64,000 bases of DNA, taken from contig OZ020270.1 of assembly GCA_963971225.1 (NCBI GenBank), positions 21,153,689 to 21,217,688 on the forward strand. Reading direction: 5' to 3'. This DNA is from Melieria omissa (taxonomy: Eukaryota > Arthropoda > Insecta > Diptera > Ulidiidae). This document shows, piece after piece, positions 50,412-63,390 of this stretch. Made by a program: the position numbers and the translations under genes. The notes below the pieces were generated by a model. That model worked only from the letters and a program-made list of their open reading frames with translations. It was not told the origin of the DNA and made no database searches. Numbering within the stretch: the stretch's first letter is position 1; each line of letters begins with the position of its first letter.

Positions 50412-51906
50412 CGCTGTATGGTGCGTTAACTCTTCCCCCTTCAAAAATCTGCGTCCCGCAGATCGTGTGAGGCTGAATGGAGCCATGTTCTAGGGTGGTA
50501 GGCTTGTGCACTTCGGGGATTCTGACGCGAATTGTCACCTTTCTCCATATGATGTAGCAAATGGCTGCTAGGGCAAGGATCAGGATGGCATCTATGGTCG
50601 TCGAGGTATGGAGGGTTCGGCCAAGCTTGCGGAGGCGGCTTATGTTTGCCAGCCCTAACTCGTGGATATATTTCATATTCAGTTTCAAACCTATCTCTGT
50701 AACGTTTGTTAGAACGGGTGGTACTGCTTGCAGCGTCCTAGTCGTTTTGCTGGAGAACGTTTGGTTTCCAATCCACACTGTCTCGTTATTCAGTTGCACA
50801 AGGAAGGTCCCGTTTAGTTTTCGTAGCTGGTTGTCGCTTCGAATGATCCCTTCGAGGTTGGAAAGGAATATCGTATCGTAGTCAACTAGCTCCACGGTCA
50901 CTTGGTTGTCTGGTTCGTTTTCAGGCAACTTTACCAGGGTATTCGCCTCACAAATCGTGGAGTTGTTCGATGAGTAGCAATCGCCGGTGAGACCATAGGT
51001 TTCGTCGTTGCTCATCAGCATTTTTTTGTACTGCAGATCTACTCGTTTTCCCTTCGCCGTTGAGGCTCTGACCAATATTAGACTATAACGGGTTTTCTTC
51101 ACTTTCGGTACGGCGAGTACGTAGAGGAGCAGAGTTCCGTTCGAGTAGATAGAGGGTTTCGCGTACTGAAGCGCCTCTACTAGATTTCGGTAAGGTAGTC
51201 CGTCTTCTTCACAGATTACTCGATCTATTTCTGCTTGATCTAAGAAGTTGGTGTTGACAATACCTGCCTTGGCCATTTGTGAAGCCCTGATGATTTCGGA
51301 TATCTGTTCTTTGAGCACCAGGACCTTGTGCGACATTAACGTGTCGGATCTTTCTGAGTTAATGTCCTTGCCGATAGTGTTTATGTGGGCCATGACATCA
51401 TTGACCTTCCTGATTGCCTCCTCTGTTACGTTGAAGATTTTTTTGTTGATCAGGTATTGGTTGTTGTTGTTTGATACCATCTCATTTTGCTTTTGGAGGA
51501 TTTCATCCCAGTCAGTAGCGTCTGGTGAGCCTGCGACCCACTTCCATGCCGCTCCGATCCAGGTTATGGAGCGTTTCATCCTGTTGCCGTCACTCAGTAA
51601 TTCATTAAGGCGTAGCCTCGTCTGCTTGAGGTAGTAATCGACCAGAGATTTCGATAAATCGTCCCTCATGGTTGACTTGGCTATTTCGAGCTTCCTTAAA
51701 GCTGCATCGAAGAAGCCGATGTCAAGAGCATGCACCAGCTTGAAGTGCCCATTCACTATCCATCCGTCGCTGTGTTGGATGACCAGCAGAGGGGAGTCGT
51801 ACTTAAAGATGTTAAGTGCAATTGTCCCGGAGATTATTACTACCGCGATGTATTTATGTCTTAAATTTTCCTGTGTATATGTGTGCCTGTAATTATATTT
51901 ATTCAT
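50395..51906 (-). CDS. env: Envelope glycoprotein of element IV, altered
   Basis: The frame has 503 codons from ATG 51906. A strong signal-like helix (YIAVVIISGTIALNIF, about 19-34) is followed by a KRS cleavage-like site before ITWIGAAWKWVAGSPDATDW, then sequons and a transmembrane segment near 445-463 (AILILALAAICYIIW). Compared with env II and III, about 15-18 residues including two conserved cysteines are missing after LVKLPENE (near 50930), so disulfide pairing is probably disturbed. The frame does not stop near the hairpin but continues through the LTR end into the Transib terminus (final residues AQCFV). The last residues are therefore an accident of that insertion. Confidence 0.85.
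   Translation of the reverse strand: MNKYNYRHTYTQENLRHKYIAVVIISGTIALNIFKYDSPLLVIQHSDGWIVNGHFKLVHALDIGFFDAALRKLEIAKSTMRDDLSKSLVDYYLKQTRLRLNELLSDGNRMKRSITWIGAAWKWVAGSPDATDWDEILQKQNEMVSNNNNQYLINKKIFNVTEEAIRKVNDVMAHINTIGKDINSERSDTLMSHKVLVLKEQISEIIRASQMAKAGIVNTNFLDQAEIDRVICEEDGLPYRNLVEALQYAKPSIYSNGTLLLYVLAVPKVKKTRYSLILVRASTAKGKRVDLQYKKMLMSNDETYGLTGDCYSSNNSTICEANTLVKLPENEPDNQVTVELVDYDTIFLSNLEGIIRSDNQLRKLNGTFLVQLNNETVWIGNQTFSSKTTRTLQAVPPVLTNVTEIGLKLNMKYIHELGLANISRLRKLGRTLHTSTTIDAILILALAAICYIIWRKVTIRVRIPEVHKPTTLEHGSIQPHTICGTQIFEGGRVNAPYSAQCFV
50447..50463 (-). promoter_or_regulatory. Hairpin next to the polypurine tract of element IV
   Basis: ATCTGCG-GGA-CGCAGAT on the minus strand, followed by TTTTTGAAGGGGGAAG and the LTR. 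Confidence 0.75.
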
Positions 51907-52409
51907 ACAAATTAAAGGGTGCCGTATGTTTTACATATACATATTTTTTGTGCCATTTTTCTTAAAAGTTTTTGTAATTCTCTATTCCTTTTTATTTGTT
52001 TTGTTTTATTTTTTGTTGAAAAAATTTTTTATTTATTTATTTTTTATTTTATTTTTTTTTTTTTTTTTTTTATACCGCTTCCCCATATTCTATATATACA
52101 TATCTTAAATCTACCAGTTTTATACTATTTTATTTTTTCTTTTATCTTTGAAGCCATTAAGACATGAAGCCTTTGTGTGCCACATATTTTTTATATTTTT
52201 TACAAACAATTTTTTTTTTTTTTTTTTTTTTTTGTTTTTTGTTTATTTCCTACTCCCATCACCATTCTATTTAAATTTCCTGTATATATTCCACATTGGT
52301 TTTCCTTTTTTTATTTATTGCTTTTTTTTCATAAAATCTTATTCATAAAATCTTATTTATGCTCTTTTTTGCTGTTCATAATTTCCTCTTTAAAAATTCT
52401 TCTGAATCC
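51907..52409 (-). other. T-rich spacer between env and pol of element IV
   Basis: Poly-T runs near 52050, 52210 and 52320 (poly-A in element sense) and no gene. It corresponds to the purine-rich spacer of element III. Confidence 0.75.
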
Positions 52410-55400
52410 TTATTGTCTAGTGTTCTTGATGTGGCTTTTATGGATCCTTTTGCCTGATCTGGTAATTACTGTTACTTTGTTGTCGCGGGCTACAACCTCT
52501 TGTTTATAGCGTTTTTTGTGTTTTCCTTTGATTTGCTTGTCAGCAACGAACACTTTCCCACCTATATCAAATTTCTTTGGTTCCTGCCTGTTCCTATTTG
52601 ATCTTAGGTTCCTAATTTCCTGGTTATTTTCTATTTGGGCCTTAATATTGTCATAGACTGTGTCCCTGAAGTTTGTCAAATTCTGATAATTTATTCTAGA
52701 TGTTCTGTTAAAAAATATGTCACTCGGTTTTTTTTTAGTAATGGAGTGCACAGAGTTGTTATAGCGGTCTACTGCTATATACAGTAATTCTTTTACCCTG
52801 TACTGTTGATGCTCAGTTCTCAGACATCGGTAAATTTCCAACAACGTCTAGTGTAATCTCTCGACTTGGCCGTTAACCTCGCTTTTTTGGACTGGTGTTT
52901 TGTATAGCTCAATACCGAGCGACGTGATAAAGTTTGAGACGGTTGGGCTTAGAAAGCCTCGCTCGTTGTCTGTTACTATAATTTTTGGGGCAGTGAAAAA
53001 GTGTATGACCTTGGCCAATTTCTCACGTAGGTGTACACTTGATCTATTTCTAATATGGAAAAGCTTAGCAAATTTGGAAAATTTGTCCACGCAGCTCAGA
53101 AACTTTTCCCTTTCTATTTCAAAAATGTCTATGTGAAGGATTTCGCAAGGGTATGATGGTGTTGGGGTGGCTTGGTATTTAGGTTTAGGCGGATGACGGT
53201 CGTATTTTTGTACTTTGCAAGTCTGACATCCGGACGTATACTGTTTAACCAGACTAGTCATACGCGGGAAATAGTACTTTTCTAAAATTTGTTGTGTATT
53301 TTCGCGAGGGCCTCTATGTGCTCTGCAGTGTGCTTCTTCTATCACTCGGCACTTCCTTTCTTCATTCGCTACATCTTCCACCAACCTTTGTGTGATTCTT
53401 ATCTTGTATTTCGAAAAATGTCGCGAAAAAACGTCCTGTAAGAGTTGTAGCCGGGATTCGGGCATTTTTATGCCATTGATCACTCCTGGATTAAGTAATC
53501 TTTTTAGTATGTCAACTAGGTTTTCTTCATTTATTTCGGTTATGGTTACATAGTGACGAGTGTAGCCTGGATGTGGGTTCTCTAAGCAATGCAGTTCCCT
53601 GCCCGACCTAAACACAATTTGGTTCCTAAAGACGTTCAGTGGAACTTCCACGTGGGGAATTAAGTCGGTTGCGTCACGATCGGCGCTGTGGGCGGTCGCG
53701 CCTGTAGTGTTGGCTTCGCTTGCCGTTATAGTTTCGGTGTTGCCCTCGCTAGCGGTGTCGGTTTCAGGATTACCCTCACTGGCAGTATCGGTTTCAGGAT
53801 TACCCTCACTGGCAGTATCGGTTTCGGAGTTCGTGAGAAGGTATAAATTTGTTTTGAGTCGAGAAAGAGCGTCGGCCACTACATTCGATTTACCTGGAGT
53901 GTAAATTAATTCGTGGTTGTACTCTTCAATCCTCGCCTTCCACCTTTTCAATTTAGCGTTGTGATTCCTGTTTCCTAGTGCGAAAGTCAGAGGTTGGTGG
54001 TCCGTGTAGATACGGATTTTCTTCGCACCGTAGAGGTAGGATCGCAGGTTGTCCAGGGCCCACACAATCGCAAGCATCTCCTTTTCGTTGGTCGCGTAGT
54101 TTTCTTCGGTTTTGTTTAGCGATCGTGATATATACGAGATGGGTTTGTCCTTCCCATTTTCCCCCTGGGACAGAACCGCTCCTATTGCGTAATCGGACGC
54201 ATCGGTTGTTAGGTTAAATGGTTTCTCAAAGTCTGGAAATGCTAATAGGTCAGATGAAACTAACGACCTTTTTAACTCATTGAAAGCTCCCAGAGCCTCC
54301 GCGTCGAGTGTGATTGGAATGCGTTTGGAAGCATTTGCTTTAACCTGTGCATTTTCACCCCTAGTTAGGTTCGTTAAGGGTTTAGCTATCTTCGCGTAAT
54401 CGCGGATGAACTTCCTATAATAAGAAGTCATCCCAAGGAAGCTCTTCAACTCTTTAAGATTTTCCGGCGGAGGAATGTTTTGAATCGCGGCTACCTTTTT
54501 TTCGTCAGCTCTGATGCCGTTGGCAGTAACAACATAGCCAAGGAACTCAACCTCATCCCTCATAAAATGGGTCTTGTCGAGATTCACCTTCAGATTAGCT
54601 TCGCTGAGTCTAGAGAAGATTGCTTCTATATTTTTGATATGATCGTCCTCGTCTGCGCCGTATACAATGATGTCATCAATGTATACGTAACAAATTTTGC
54701 CAATAAATTCCTTAAGCACGTCATCAATCATTCTTTGAAATATCGCGGGCGCGTTTCTCAGGCCGAAGGGTAGTCGAAGGAACTCGTATTTCCCATTCAT
54801 AGTGGAAAATGCTGTCTTGGGAACATCCGATGGTTTCATGGGTATTTGGTGGAAACCAGGAGTCAGATCCAGAGTCGTGAAAAATTTGGCCTTGCTCAAG
54901 CTGGCGAGAGTAGAGTTGATGTCCGGGATAGGGTACGTATCAGGAATGGTAACAGCGTTCAATCGCTTGAAATCGATTACCATTCGGTACTGTTTCTCTC
55001 CGTTTGGCTTCGGCTTTTTCGGCACCACCCAAACAGGAGAGTTGTACGGGCTTTTTGATGGTTGGATGATGCCTTCATCCAGGAGTTCCTGTACTTGTCG
55101 TTCCACCTCGGCCCTCATACATGCGGGATATGGATAACTCTTCGTGTAGATAGGTTCGTCCGTGGTAGTTTTAATTTCGGCCCTAACTGTCGTGCCTACA
55201 ATTTTCCTATTACTTATTGGCCCGAAAAGGGAGTTGTGTTCTTCAATTATCCGGTGCAACTTTTCCTTTGCATTTCTTGATAGACGATTCTCAAGTACTG
55301 CGTTCACTTGTTCCGAGACTTTTTCTAGTAGTGGAATTTTAATGTTTGGTTTTAATATCAGTAAATTTTGTTTTCTGTCAATCACGGCTTCTAGCTCCTT

Positions 55401-55637
55401 CAAGCTATCGTCGCCGATTATTCCGTCAAAAGATTTGAGTCCTGGCAGGACGTAAAAAGTCATCAGAGTATTGTTCCCTAGTTGGTGGAAAAATCTTCCC
55501 TTCACCTCCTCGGAGATCGGGATACCGCCTCCAGCAGATTGAACGGAAAAAGGTTTCTCAAGTTTAGTGGTGGTTTTTGAAAGAAATGGTCTAATAAAAT
55601 TTTTATTGGCTCCGGTATCCACAAGGAATTTCAGCAC
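52410..55637 (-). pseudogene. pol: Pol polyprotein of element IV with one in-frame stop
   Basis: Protease (DTGA), RT (LDLTPG, YIDD), RNase H (TDAS, EKEMLAIVWAL), a linker of three or four 10-residue repeats (NPETDTASEG type, 53700-53840), integrase HHCC finger and the catalytic D,D,E (LHIDI, VTDNE, EVNGQVER) are all present. An in-frame TAG at 52848-52850 lies six codons after the catalytic Glu, so the product would lack the last 145 or so residues, including the DNA-binding tail. The same frame continues to 52410. LDLTPG has Pro where the other elements have Ser. The first ATG is at 55637, but the frame opens at the frameshift site upstream. Confidence 0.9.
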
Positions 55638-55660
55638 TGAGCCTTCGCTGTTAACGTATT

Positions 55661-56857
55661 CTATATAAGGAACGCTGGATAGGCTCCTCTCGTAAAATTT
55701 ATTTGGTCCTTTTCGCTCATCTCTGGACCTTCACGGGTTCCCCCATCGAGTTCTCCCCGACTTTCTTCAGCCGTTTCAATATTGAAAATTCGTTGTTGTT
55801 TTTGAGGAAAATTGTCTGAGCCAATACTTCTTTTAGAGGGGAATTGCTGTTGCGGTTTTTGCGAGTAGCTGGTCATTCGCGTTTGAGTTGAGGGATCTAC
55901 TTCCATCTTCACAGCAGGACCTGGCGCGTTATTTTTCGTGTAGACGTACCGATTGTCCTTGGAATAGCTTCGCGCTCCTGGATTGAATCTTCCACTTCCC
56001 CCGCCTGGCGTGAAATTGTTGAACCTCCTAGGTATTAGAGGAGGGGGATTGTCCCTACGGTTTAAGTGGTTGATGGGCACTGTTATGGAATTACGCACAT
56101 TCGTGTTATGTATAGAGTGACCACGAAAGTTTAAATTTTGTATGTCGAGACATGCTGTGTAGGCTTCGGGCAGAGTACTGGGCTTCTGCACGATGATCAT
56201 TTTTGACAGATCACCGTCTAATCCTCTGATGAAAACGTCTAGGGCCCTGTTTCTATATGTTTCTACCAATGCATTCAATGTCTCAGGAGAGTAGTCCTCT
56301 GTTTTTAGTTTATTTATTATTAGCGAGAACTGGTGATTTACGTTCGCGTAAAATACATCCAGTTTCGTTCCCCCTTGTGTGAGTCGACCTAGTTGGTGTT
56401 CTAAAGTCCTAATGTCTCTCTTGTCAGCATAATGCAGCGAGAGACATTTTTTAATAGCCGGCCAATCGTCATCGAAAATATTATAAGAAACGAGTGCCGT
56501 GTCGGCACTACCCCTAATTTTTCCTCTAATGCTTTTAAGGATCGCCCTGTACAAAGGTTTTCCCCTAACTATTTTATAGTCCCCTAAAATTCCTTCCACA
56601 CAGTGGACCCAGGACACATATTGCGCCGGGTTCCCCTCGAAAGTCTGCAGTTCCTTCACTGAATCTGGCAGTCTTTCGATTTCCCTCAAGTCACTCTCCG
56701 ATGAAGGACCACGCAACGGTTCCTCCCCGGGCGTTCCCGCGGTTGGGGCGAACGATTGTTCGAGTTGCCGGATACGGCTTTCGGCCGCTCTCAACTGGCC
56801 CAGTAGGGCATTCACTGAACCAGTTAATTCAGTCACTGATTGCGCTAAGGAATCCAT
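55661..56857 (-). CDS. gag: Gag of element IV
   Basis: The frame has 398 codons from ATG 56857; a TTG three codons upstream is in frame but the ATG fits the MD start of gag II and III. It has a coiled-coil-like N-terminus (SVTELTGSVNALLGQLRAAE), capsid-like motifs FEGNPAQYVSWVH, LSLHYADKRDIRTLEHQL and TYRNRALDVFIRG, and a Gly/Arg/Pro-rich C-terminus with no zinc knuckle. It is closest in layout to gag II. No break is seen, although pol and env of this copy are damaged. Confidence 0.9.
   Translation of the reverse strand: MDSLAQSVTELTGSVNALLGQLRAAESRIRQLEQSFAPTAGTPGEEPLRGPSSESDLREIERLPDSVKELQTFEGNPAQYVSWVHCVEGILGDYKIVRGKPLYRAILKSIRGKIRGSADTALVSYNIFDDDWPAIKKCLSLHYADKRDIRTLEHQLGRLTQGGTKLDVFYANVNHQFSLIINKLKTEDYSPETLNALVETYRNRALDVFIRGLDGDLSKMIIVQKPSTLPEAYTACLDIQNLNFRGHSIHNTNVRNSITVPINHLNRRDNPPPLIPRRFNNFTPGGGSGRFNPGARSYSKDNRYVYTKNNAPGPAVKMEVDPSTQTRMTSYSQKPQQQFPSKRSIGSDNFPQKQQRIFNIETAEESRGELDGGTREGPEMSEKDQINFTRGAYPAFLI
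55694..55700 (-). promoter_or_regulatory. Candidate -1 frameshift heptamer, gag-pol of element IV
   Basis: On the minus strand the gag frame reads ATA AAT TTT, as in element III. Confidence 0.75.
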
Positions 56858-57471
56858 TTTCACCAATCAAATACACCAAACAGTTCAAGGACTCACCTCT
56901 ATATGTTCTCGTACTCCTTCCTTTCAGCACCTTTCGAACCTTTCGGGTGGCACTTTCACACTTCTTATTTTCTTCCTTTTTTTTACAATTTAAAAAACAA
57001 AAAATTTTTACAATTTTAGAATTTTTTTACCATTTATCTTTTTATTTATATTTATCTCTTTTTTTTATTTTTCTTTGAACTACCAAGGAATTCTTATGAA
57101 TTCTTATGATTTCTCTTTTTCACCAAGGAAAAATTGTTTGACACTTCTTATTATTTATATATTACCGACTTTTTTCCTTATTTTCTGGCACTTTTCCTAT
57201 CAATTTTTTGTTTTCTGGGACTTTTAAATCATTAACACAATTTTGTTTTTTTGTTTGTTTTATTTTCCACAATCCTCTGGCACCATTCGTTCGATGCTTA
57301 TTCTCCGTTTATCTGGAAGTAAGGAAGCGGTTTTTATTTATGTGTACCGTGATCTTACGTTAACGGCGGCTCGCGCTCAACGGCGTCTGCCTTTAAACTT
57401 CGTTTCACCGTGTTCTGAAGGGAACGGCTTTTGACAATTTTAGTCGCGGAAGGGTCACTTTATCCGTTTTA

Positions 57472-57498
57472 GTCGTCCGCAATCTGATTGCGGGCAAC
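57472..57498 (-). promoter_or_regulatory. Leader hairpin type 2, copy 2, element IV
   Basis: GTTGCCCGCAAT and ATTGCGGACGAC arms on the minus strand (12 positions, one mismatch, one G-U) after AGTAG, then CTAAAACGG. Confidence 0.65.
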
Positions 57499-57554
57499 CT
57501 ACTGGCTTCACACCGACTACGGGCCGGCCTGGGAAGTCCGTGTTATCCTTTTTA

Positions 57555-57582
57555 GTCGACCGCGTTTATAATTGCAGCCGAC
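57555..57582 (-). promoter_or_regulatory. Leader hairpin type 2, copy 1, element IV
   Basis: GTCGGCTGC and GCGGTCGAC arms (nine pairs, two G-U) after CCTTAGTAG, then CTAAAAAGG (minus strand). Confidence 0.65.
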
Positions 57583-57981
57583 CTACTAAGGCACGGTGTC
57601 TTCCACCTATCCGCTCATCACCGTTCGGCGCTCGACTTGTCCAGAGGATATACACCGACTTTTAAGCGAACGCACAAGGTGTGAGGTGGGATAAGGCCGA
57701 TCCTTTACAATTCGTTGGCGTTAGGAACTCAGGACTTTTTCTTCACAGTGTTATGTTACCGAAAGATCCAAGCATTTGGATCGCCGGTTTTGATAAATTT
57801 ATATTTGGGGATATGCCGAGTGTACGGGAGTATTCCCTGGAGTTGGCGAATCGTCGTACACTTTTTATTTTTTACTGCACAGGAGGGTCCCCCCGAAGGT
57901 GGTGAATCGCTGGCAGTTCCCAAATAATTTTTATGAAAGGCTGAGGGGCTTCGGGGTCGCAGCACTTTTGTTATTTGTTAT

Positions 57982-58012
57982 ATCCTGGAGGGTCCCGTAG
58001 GAATCGCAGGAT
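57982..58012 (-). promoter_or_regulatory. Leader hairpin type 1 of element IV
   Basis: The stem ATCCTG/CAGGAT has the 19 nt loop CGATTCCTACGGGACCCTC (minus strand). A degenerate second unit lies near 57930-57965. Confidence 0.7.
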
Positions 58013-58131
58013 GAAGACGTATTTCTTTATCTTGTTTTCTTTTACGTTTTCCTATTTTAAACTTACTGTTATTTCTCGAAGCGGTTGCTTCGCCCTGAGT
58101 CCTTCACGCGTCGACCCGCATTTTTGCGCGG

Positions 58132-58148
58132 GTCCCTGCTCGGGCGCC

Positions 58149-58149
<1 letters not shown>
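58132..58149 (-). promoter_or_regulatory. Primer-binding site of element IV, tRNA-Lys type
   Basis: TGGCGCCCGAGCAGGGAC on the minus strand next to the 5' LTR. Confidence 0.9.
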
Positions 58150-59575
<1,426 letters not shown>

Positions 59576-60878
59576 AGGCTTGTCCACGAAATAACTTTTA
59601 CAATGTAAAACGAAAAAAAGTATAGTAAGCACCGAAATTTCTAAAAAAAAAATTCGCTTTTCAGAATCTGTCAAATTTCAGCTATTAGTGGTCAATTGTA
59701 TTTTGAAATTCAAAGTGATTCAATCAAAATGGCATCTAAAGAAGAGAAAATTCGACAAAAAATAATTGCCCACTTTTTCGAAAATCCAACGGCTTCGTAC
59801 GCATTGTTGGGAAGACTAGCCAAAGTTTCCAGGGCAACAGCTAGAAATGTGGTAATTAAATACAAGAAGGACCTGTCCACATCCCGTATCGTCGGAGCCG
59901 GACGAAAAAAAGGTTTCGTCTATAAAGATATAGCTCGTAAGGTGAAAGGTTCTCTTGAAAAAAATCCAAACCAATCTTTACAAGATTTGGCACGAAAATT
60001 CGAAGTTTCGAAATCATACATTGCGAAAATTAAAAGACACTACGAGCTCAAATCTTTCATTGTTCAAAAAGTGCCAAATCGTAACTCCGAAGTGGAAAAG
60101 CGTGCCAGAAATCGAGCGCGAAAACTTTTATCGAATGATCTGTGTCGTTTTAAAGGCTGCGTGTTAATGGATGACGAAACGTATGTCAAAGAAGATTTCA
60201 AACAGCTTCCAGGTCGAGGATATTACACAACATACCTGAAGGGTGGCGTTATGAAAAGGTTCAAGTATAAACGGATGGACAAATATGGTAAAAAGTATAT
60301 GGTTTGGCAGGCCATATGCAGCTGTGGCAAATACACTCGTCCTTTCGTTACAACTGGCAGTCTTAACAGTAAAATTTACTTGAAGGAATGTCTCAACAAA
60401 CGACTTTTGCCATTGTACAGAGAGCACGCTGTTCCACCTTTATTTTGGCCAGACTTAGCACCAGTCCACTATGCAGAAATTGTCAAAGAGTGGTACCAAA
60501 GGAATAATATCCGTGTTGTTGAGAAAAATCACAATCCCCCAAATTGCCCACAGCTTCGGCCAGTCGAACGATTTTGGGCAATAATGAAACGAAACTTACT
60601 GAAATATAAAAAAGTGCTAAGGGAAAGATTGATTTTATAAAAAAGTGGAACAGTATGGCCAAAAAAATTGGAAAATCTGGCGTGCAACATTTGATGAGGG
60701 GATTGAAAGCAAAAATACGTAGATTTGTAAGAAATCCAATTGAACTTTAAAATATTTGTACATTAGCACAAACTTTGAGTTATAAGAGATAATAAATACT
60801 CACACAAACATTAGTTCAATATTTTATTTAGTAGCTATTAATAATAGAAAATGTAAAAGTTATTTCGTGGACAAGCCT
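59576..60878 (+). mobile_element. DD37E Tc1-mariner-type transposon nested in R4-A
   Basis: 1,303 bp with terminal inverted repeats starting AGGCTTGTCC that match perfectly for 27 bp. It is flanked by TA at 59574-59575 and 60879-60880, the target duplication of the IS630-Tc1-mariner superfamily. It splits the R4 reading frame. Size and catalytic spacing fit the ITmD37E family described from mosquitoes. Confidence 0.93.
59729..60750 (+). pseudogene. DD37E transposase, C-terminus frameshifted
   Basis: From ATG 59729 (a cognate MASKEEKIRQ start) the frame encodes 303 residues to 60640. The N-terminal 110 or so residues form helix-turn-helix DNA-binding motifs (YALLGRLAKVSRATARNVV; QDLARKFEVSKSYIAKIKR). 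The catalytic triad is D148 or D149 (LMDDETY), D242 (FWPDLA) and E280 (RPVERFW), with exactly 37 residues between the last two. The frame ends early at RLIL. The usual C-terminal segment is visible in another frame to the stop at 60750 (SMAKKIGKSGVQHLMRGLK), so a small indel near 60615-60640 removed about 35 residues. The perfect inverted repeats suggest the copy is young despite this. Confidence 0.88.
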
Positions 60879-60880
60879 TA

Positions 60881-63133
60881 TCAATAGACGAACTCAAAAA
60901 TGCAATCAATAAAACTCATAACTGGAAAGCACCCTGAATAGACCACGTACATAACTTCTGGTACAAAAAATTCACCTCACTCCATTTAACACTTTTAAAG
61001 CAGATAAACCATATTATAACAAACCTCCACGATGCACCAAACTTTTTAACATTAGGAAAAACATACATCAAACCGAAAAACCAAGACACAAAAAATCCGG
61101 CAAACTACAGACCGATAACATGCCTGCCAACAATATATAAAATTATAACGTCCATACTAACACAAAAAATAGAAAGCCACATTATACAAAACAACATACT
61201 CGCGGAAGAACAAAAAGGATGCCGAAGAAACAGCCAAGGGTGCAAAGAACAGATCATTATAGACAGCGTAATACTACAACAAGTAAAAGACAAAAACCGC
61301 AACCTCATCACCGGATACATAGACTACAAAAAAGCTTTCGACTCAATCCCACACAGCTGGCTAACAGAGATCTTACAAATCTACAAAATAGACACCAAAA
61401 TCCAACAATTCTTAAAAACAATTATGCAAACATGGCGAACAAAGATACACCTACACACAAAGCAACACCAAACTGAAACCGAAGAAATTCAAATAAAAAG
61501 AGGTATTTTCCAAGGAGACTCGCTGAGTGCCCTATGGTTCTGCATATCCTTAAACCCACTATCTAATCTACTAAACAACAGTACAATAGGATACAAAATA
61601 AAGCAGCAAAACAAAACAAATCACATAATAAACCATCTCCTATACATGGATGACATAAAACTTTACGCACCTAACATAACGCAAATGCAAAATCTATTAA
61701 CACTAACACAAACATTCACAAACGACACATGTATGGAGTTCGGCATACAAAAATGCAAACTTATTAACATAGAAAAAGGCAATAAAATCAAGACATCCCT
61801 TCCAGTCATACTTAACAACGAACCAATGGACTACCTAAATACAGGAGAATTGTACAAATACCTAGGATTCAATCAAAACAACGAAATAAATCACACACAA
61901 ATCAAAACACAAATTGAAAAACAGTATATCTCAAGATTAACAAAGATAATGAAAACAAAATTAAACTCAAAGAACCTAACAAAAGCAATAAACTCATATG
62001 CAATTCCAATAGTTACATATACATTTGGCATAATAAAATGGACAGCAACAGATCTAGAAAGGATGAACAGGATAAACAGAACCAAAATGACGCAACATAG
62101 ATATCTCCACCCAAATTCATGCATCGAAAGATTAACACTAAACAGGGACGAAGGGGGCCGAGGCATTATAGACCTCACAGCACTACACAACACACAAATA
62201 CAAAAACTACGAAACTACTTCCACAATAAACAAACCCCCCTACACAAAGCTATCTCAAGCTCAGACACACAATACACTCCACTCACCCTACACACACAAA
62301 ACATAAACATAGAAACCAAACAGGAAATTACAGCACGAAAAAAAGCAAACTGGACCGGAAAGGAATTACATGGAAGACACATGTCCATAATGCAAGACAA
62401 CAAAATAAATAGCACACTATCATATGCATGGCTCAAAAAAGGACAAATCTACCCAGAAACGGAAGGATTCGTTCTAGCTATGCAAGACCAGGTTATAGCC
62501 ACCAGAAACTACCGTAAATTCATACTGAAAGAAAACATAGAAACACACATGTGCAGAAGATGCCTTCAGCATACAGAAACAATAGAACACATCATCGGGA
62601 GCTGCAATATATTAGTAGGAACACAATACACCGATAGACATGATACAGCAGGAAAAATAATCCACCAAGAACTTGCGACAAAATATAAACTAATAACAGA
62701 ATACACACCGTACTACAAATATAAACCCGAAAAAATCTTAGAAAATAACAAAATAAAACTATATTGGGATGTCACAGTACTAACAGATAGAACAATAACA
62801 CACAATAGACCAGACATAATTATTCAAAACAAAGAACAAAAAATAACGCACCTAATAGATATAGCCGTCCCCAATGACCACAACATAATACACAAAGAAG
62901 AAGAAAAAATAAAAAAATATGAACAACTTGCAATAGAAATAAAAGCAATGTGGCGTCAAAATCAAGTTAGCGTAACACCAATAGTCATGTCGGTAACAGG
63001 AATAACAACCAAATCATTTACAAAACATCTAAAGGCAATAGACATAGACCCAAAAACACACACAACGATACAAAAAGCAATAATCTTAAAAACATCAACA
63101 ATAGGCCGCAAATTCCTAAACCACAACACATAG
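60881..63133 (+). pseudogene. R4-A reverse transcriptase and endonuclease with one nonsense codon
   Basis: The frame resumes after the transposon, hits TGA at 60935-60937 (after NWKAP, where the RT family has Gly), then is open to 63133. RT motifs are present: RPITCLP, GYIDYKKAFDSIPHSWL, RGIFQGDSLS near 61500 and YMDD at 61643-61654. Then come the thumb, the CCHC knuckle (CRRC, H, SC) and the restriction-like endonuclease (YWD, RPD, LIDIAVPND and K-rich helix). The element would reverse-transcribe its RNA at a nicked chromosomal target; TAA repeats are the known target of Dong. A Gly replaces Ala near the end (STIGRKF). Confidence 0.88.
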
Positions 63134-63206
63134 CCGAGCCCAACTTCTTTGGTAGCAATACCCGAAGTGTGTGAATTCCAGCAAAAAAGCTGTGAATGTC
63201 AAATTC

Positions 63207-63389
<183 letters not shown>

Positions 63390-63390
<1 letters not shown>

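Larger units (their letters stand above)
56858..58131 (-). other. Untranslated leader of element IV
   Basis: 1.27 kb without a supported gene. A T-rich stretch (A-rich in sense) near 56970-57240 lies next to gag. Hairpins lie in the distal part, nearer the primer site. Confidence 0.75.
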
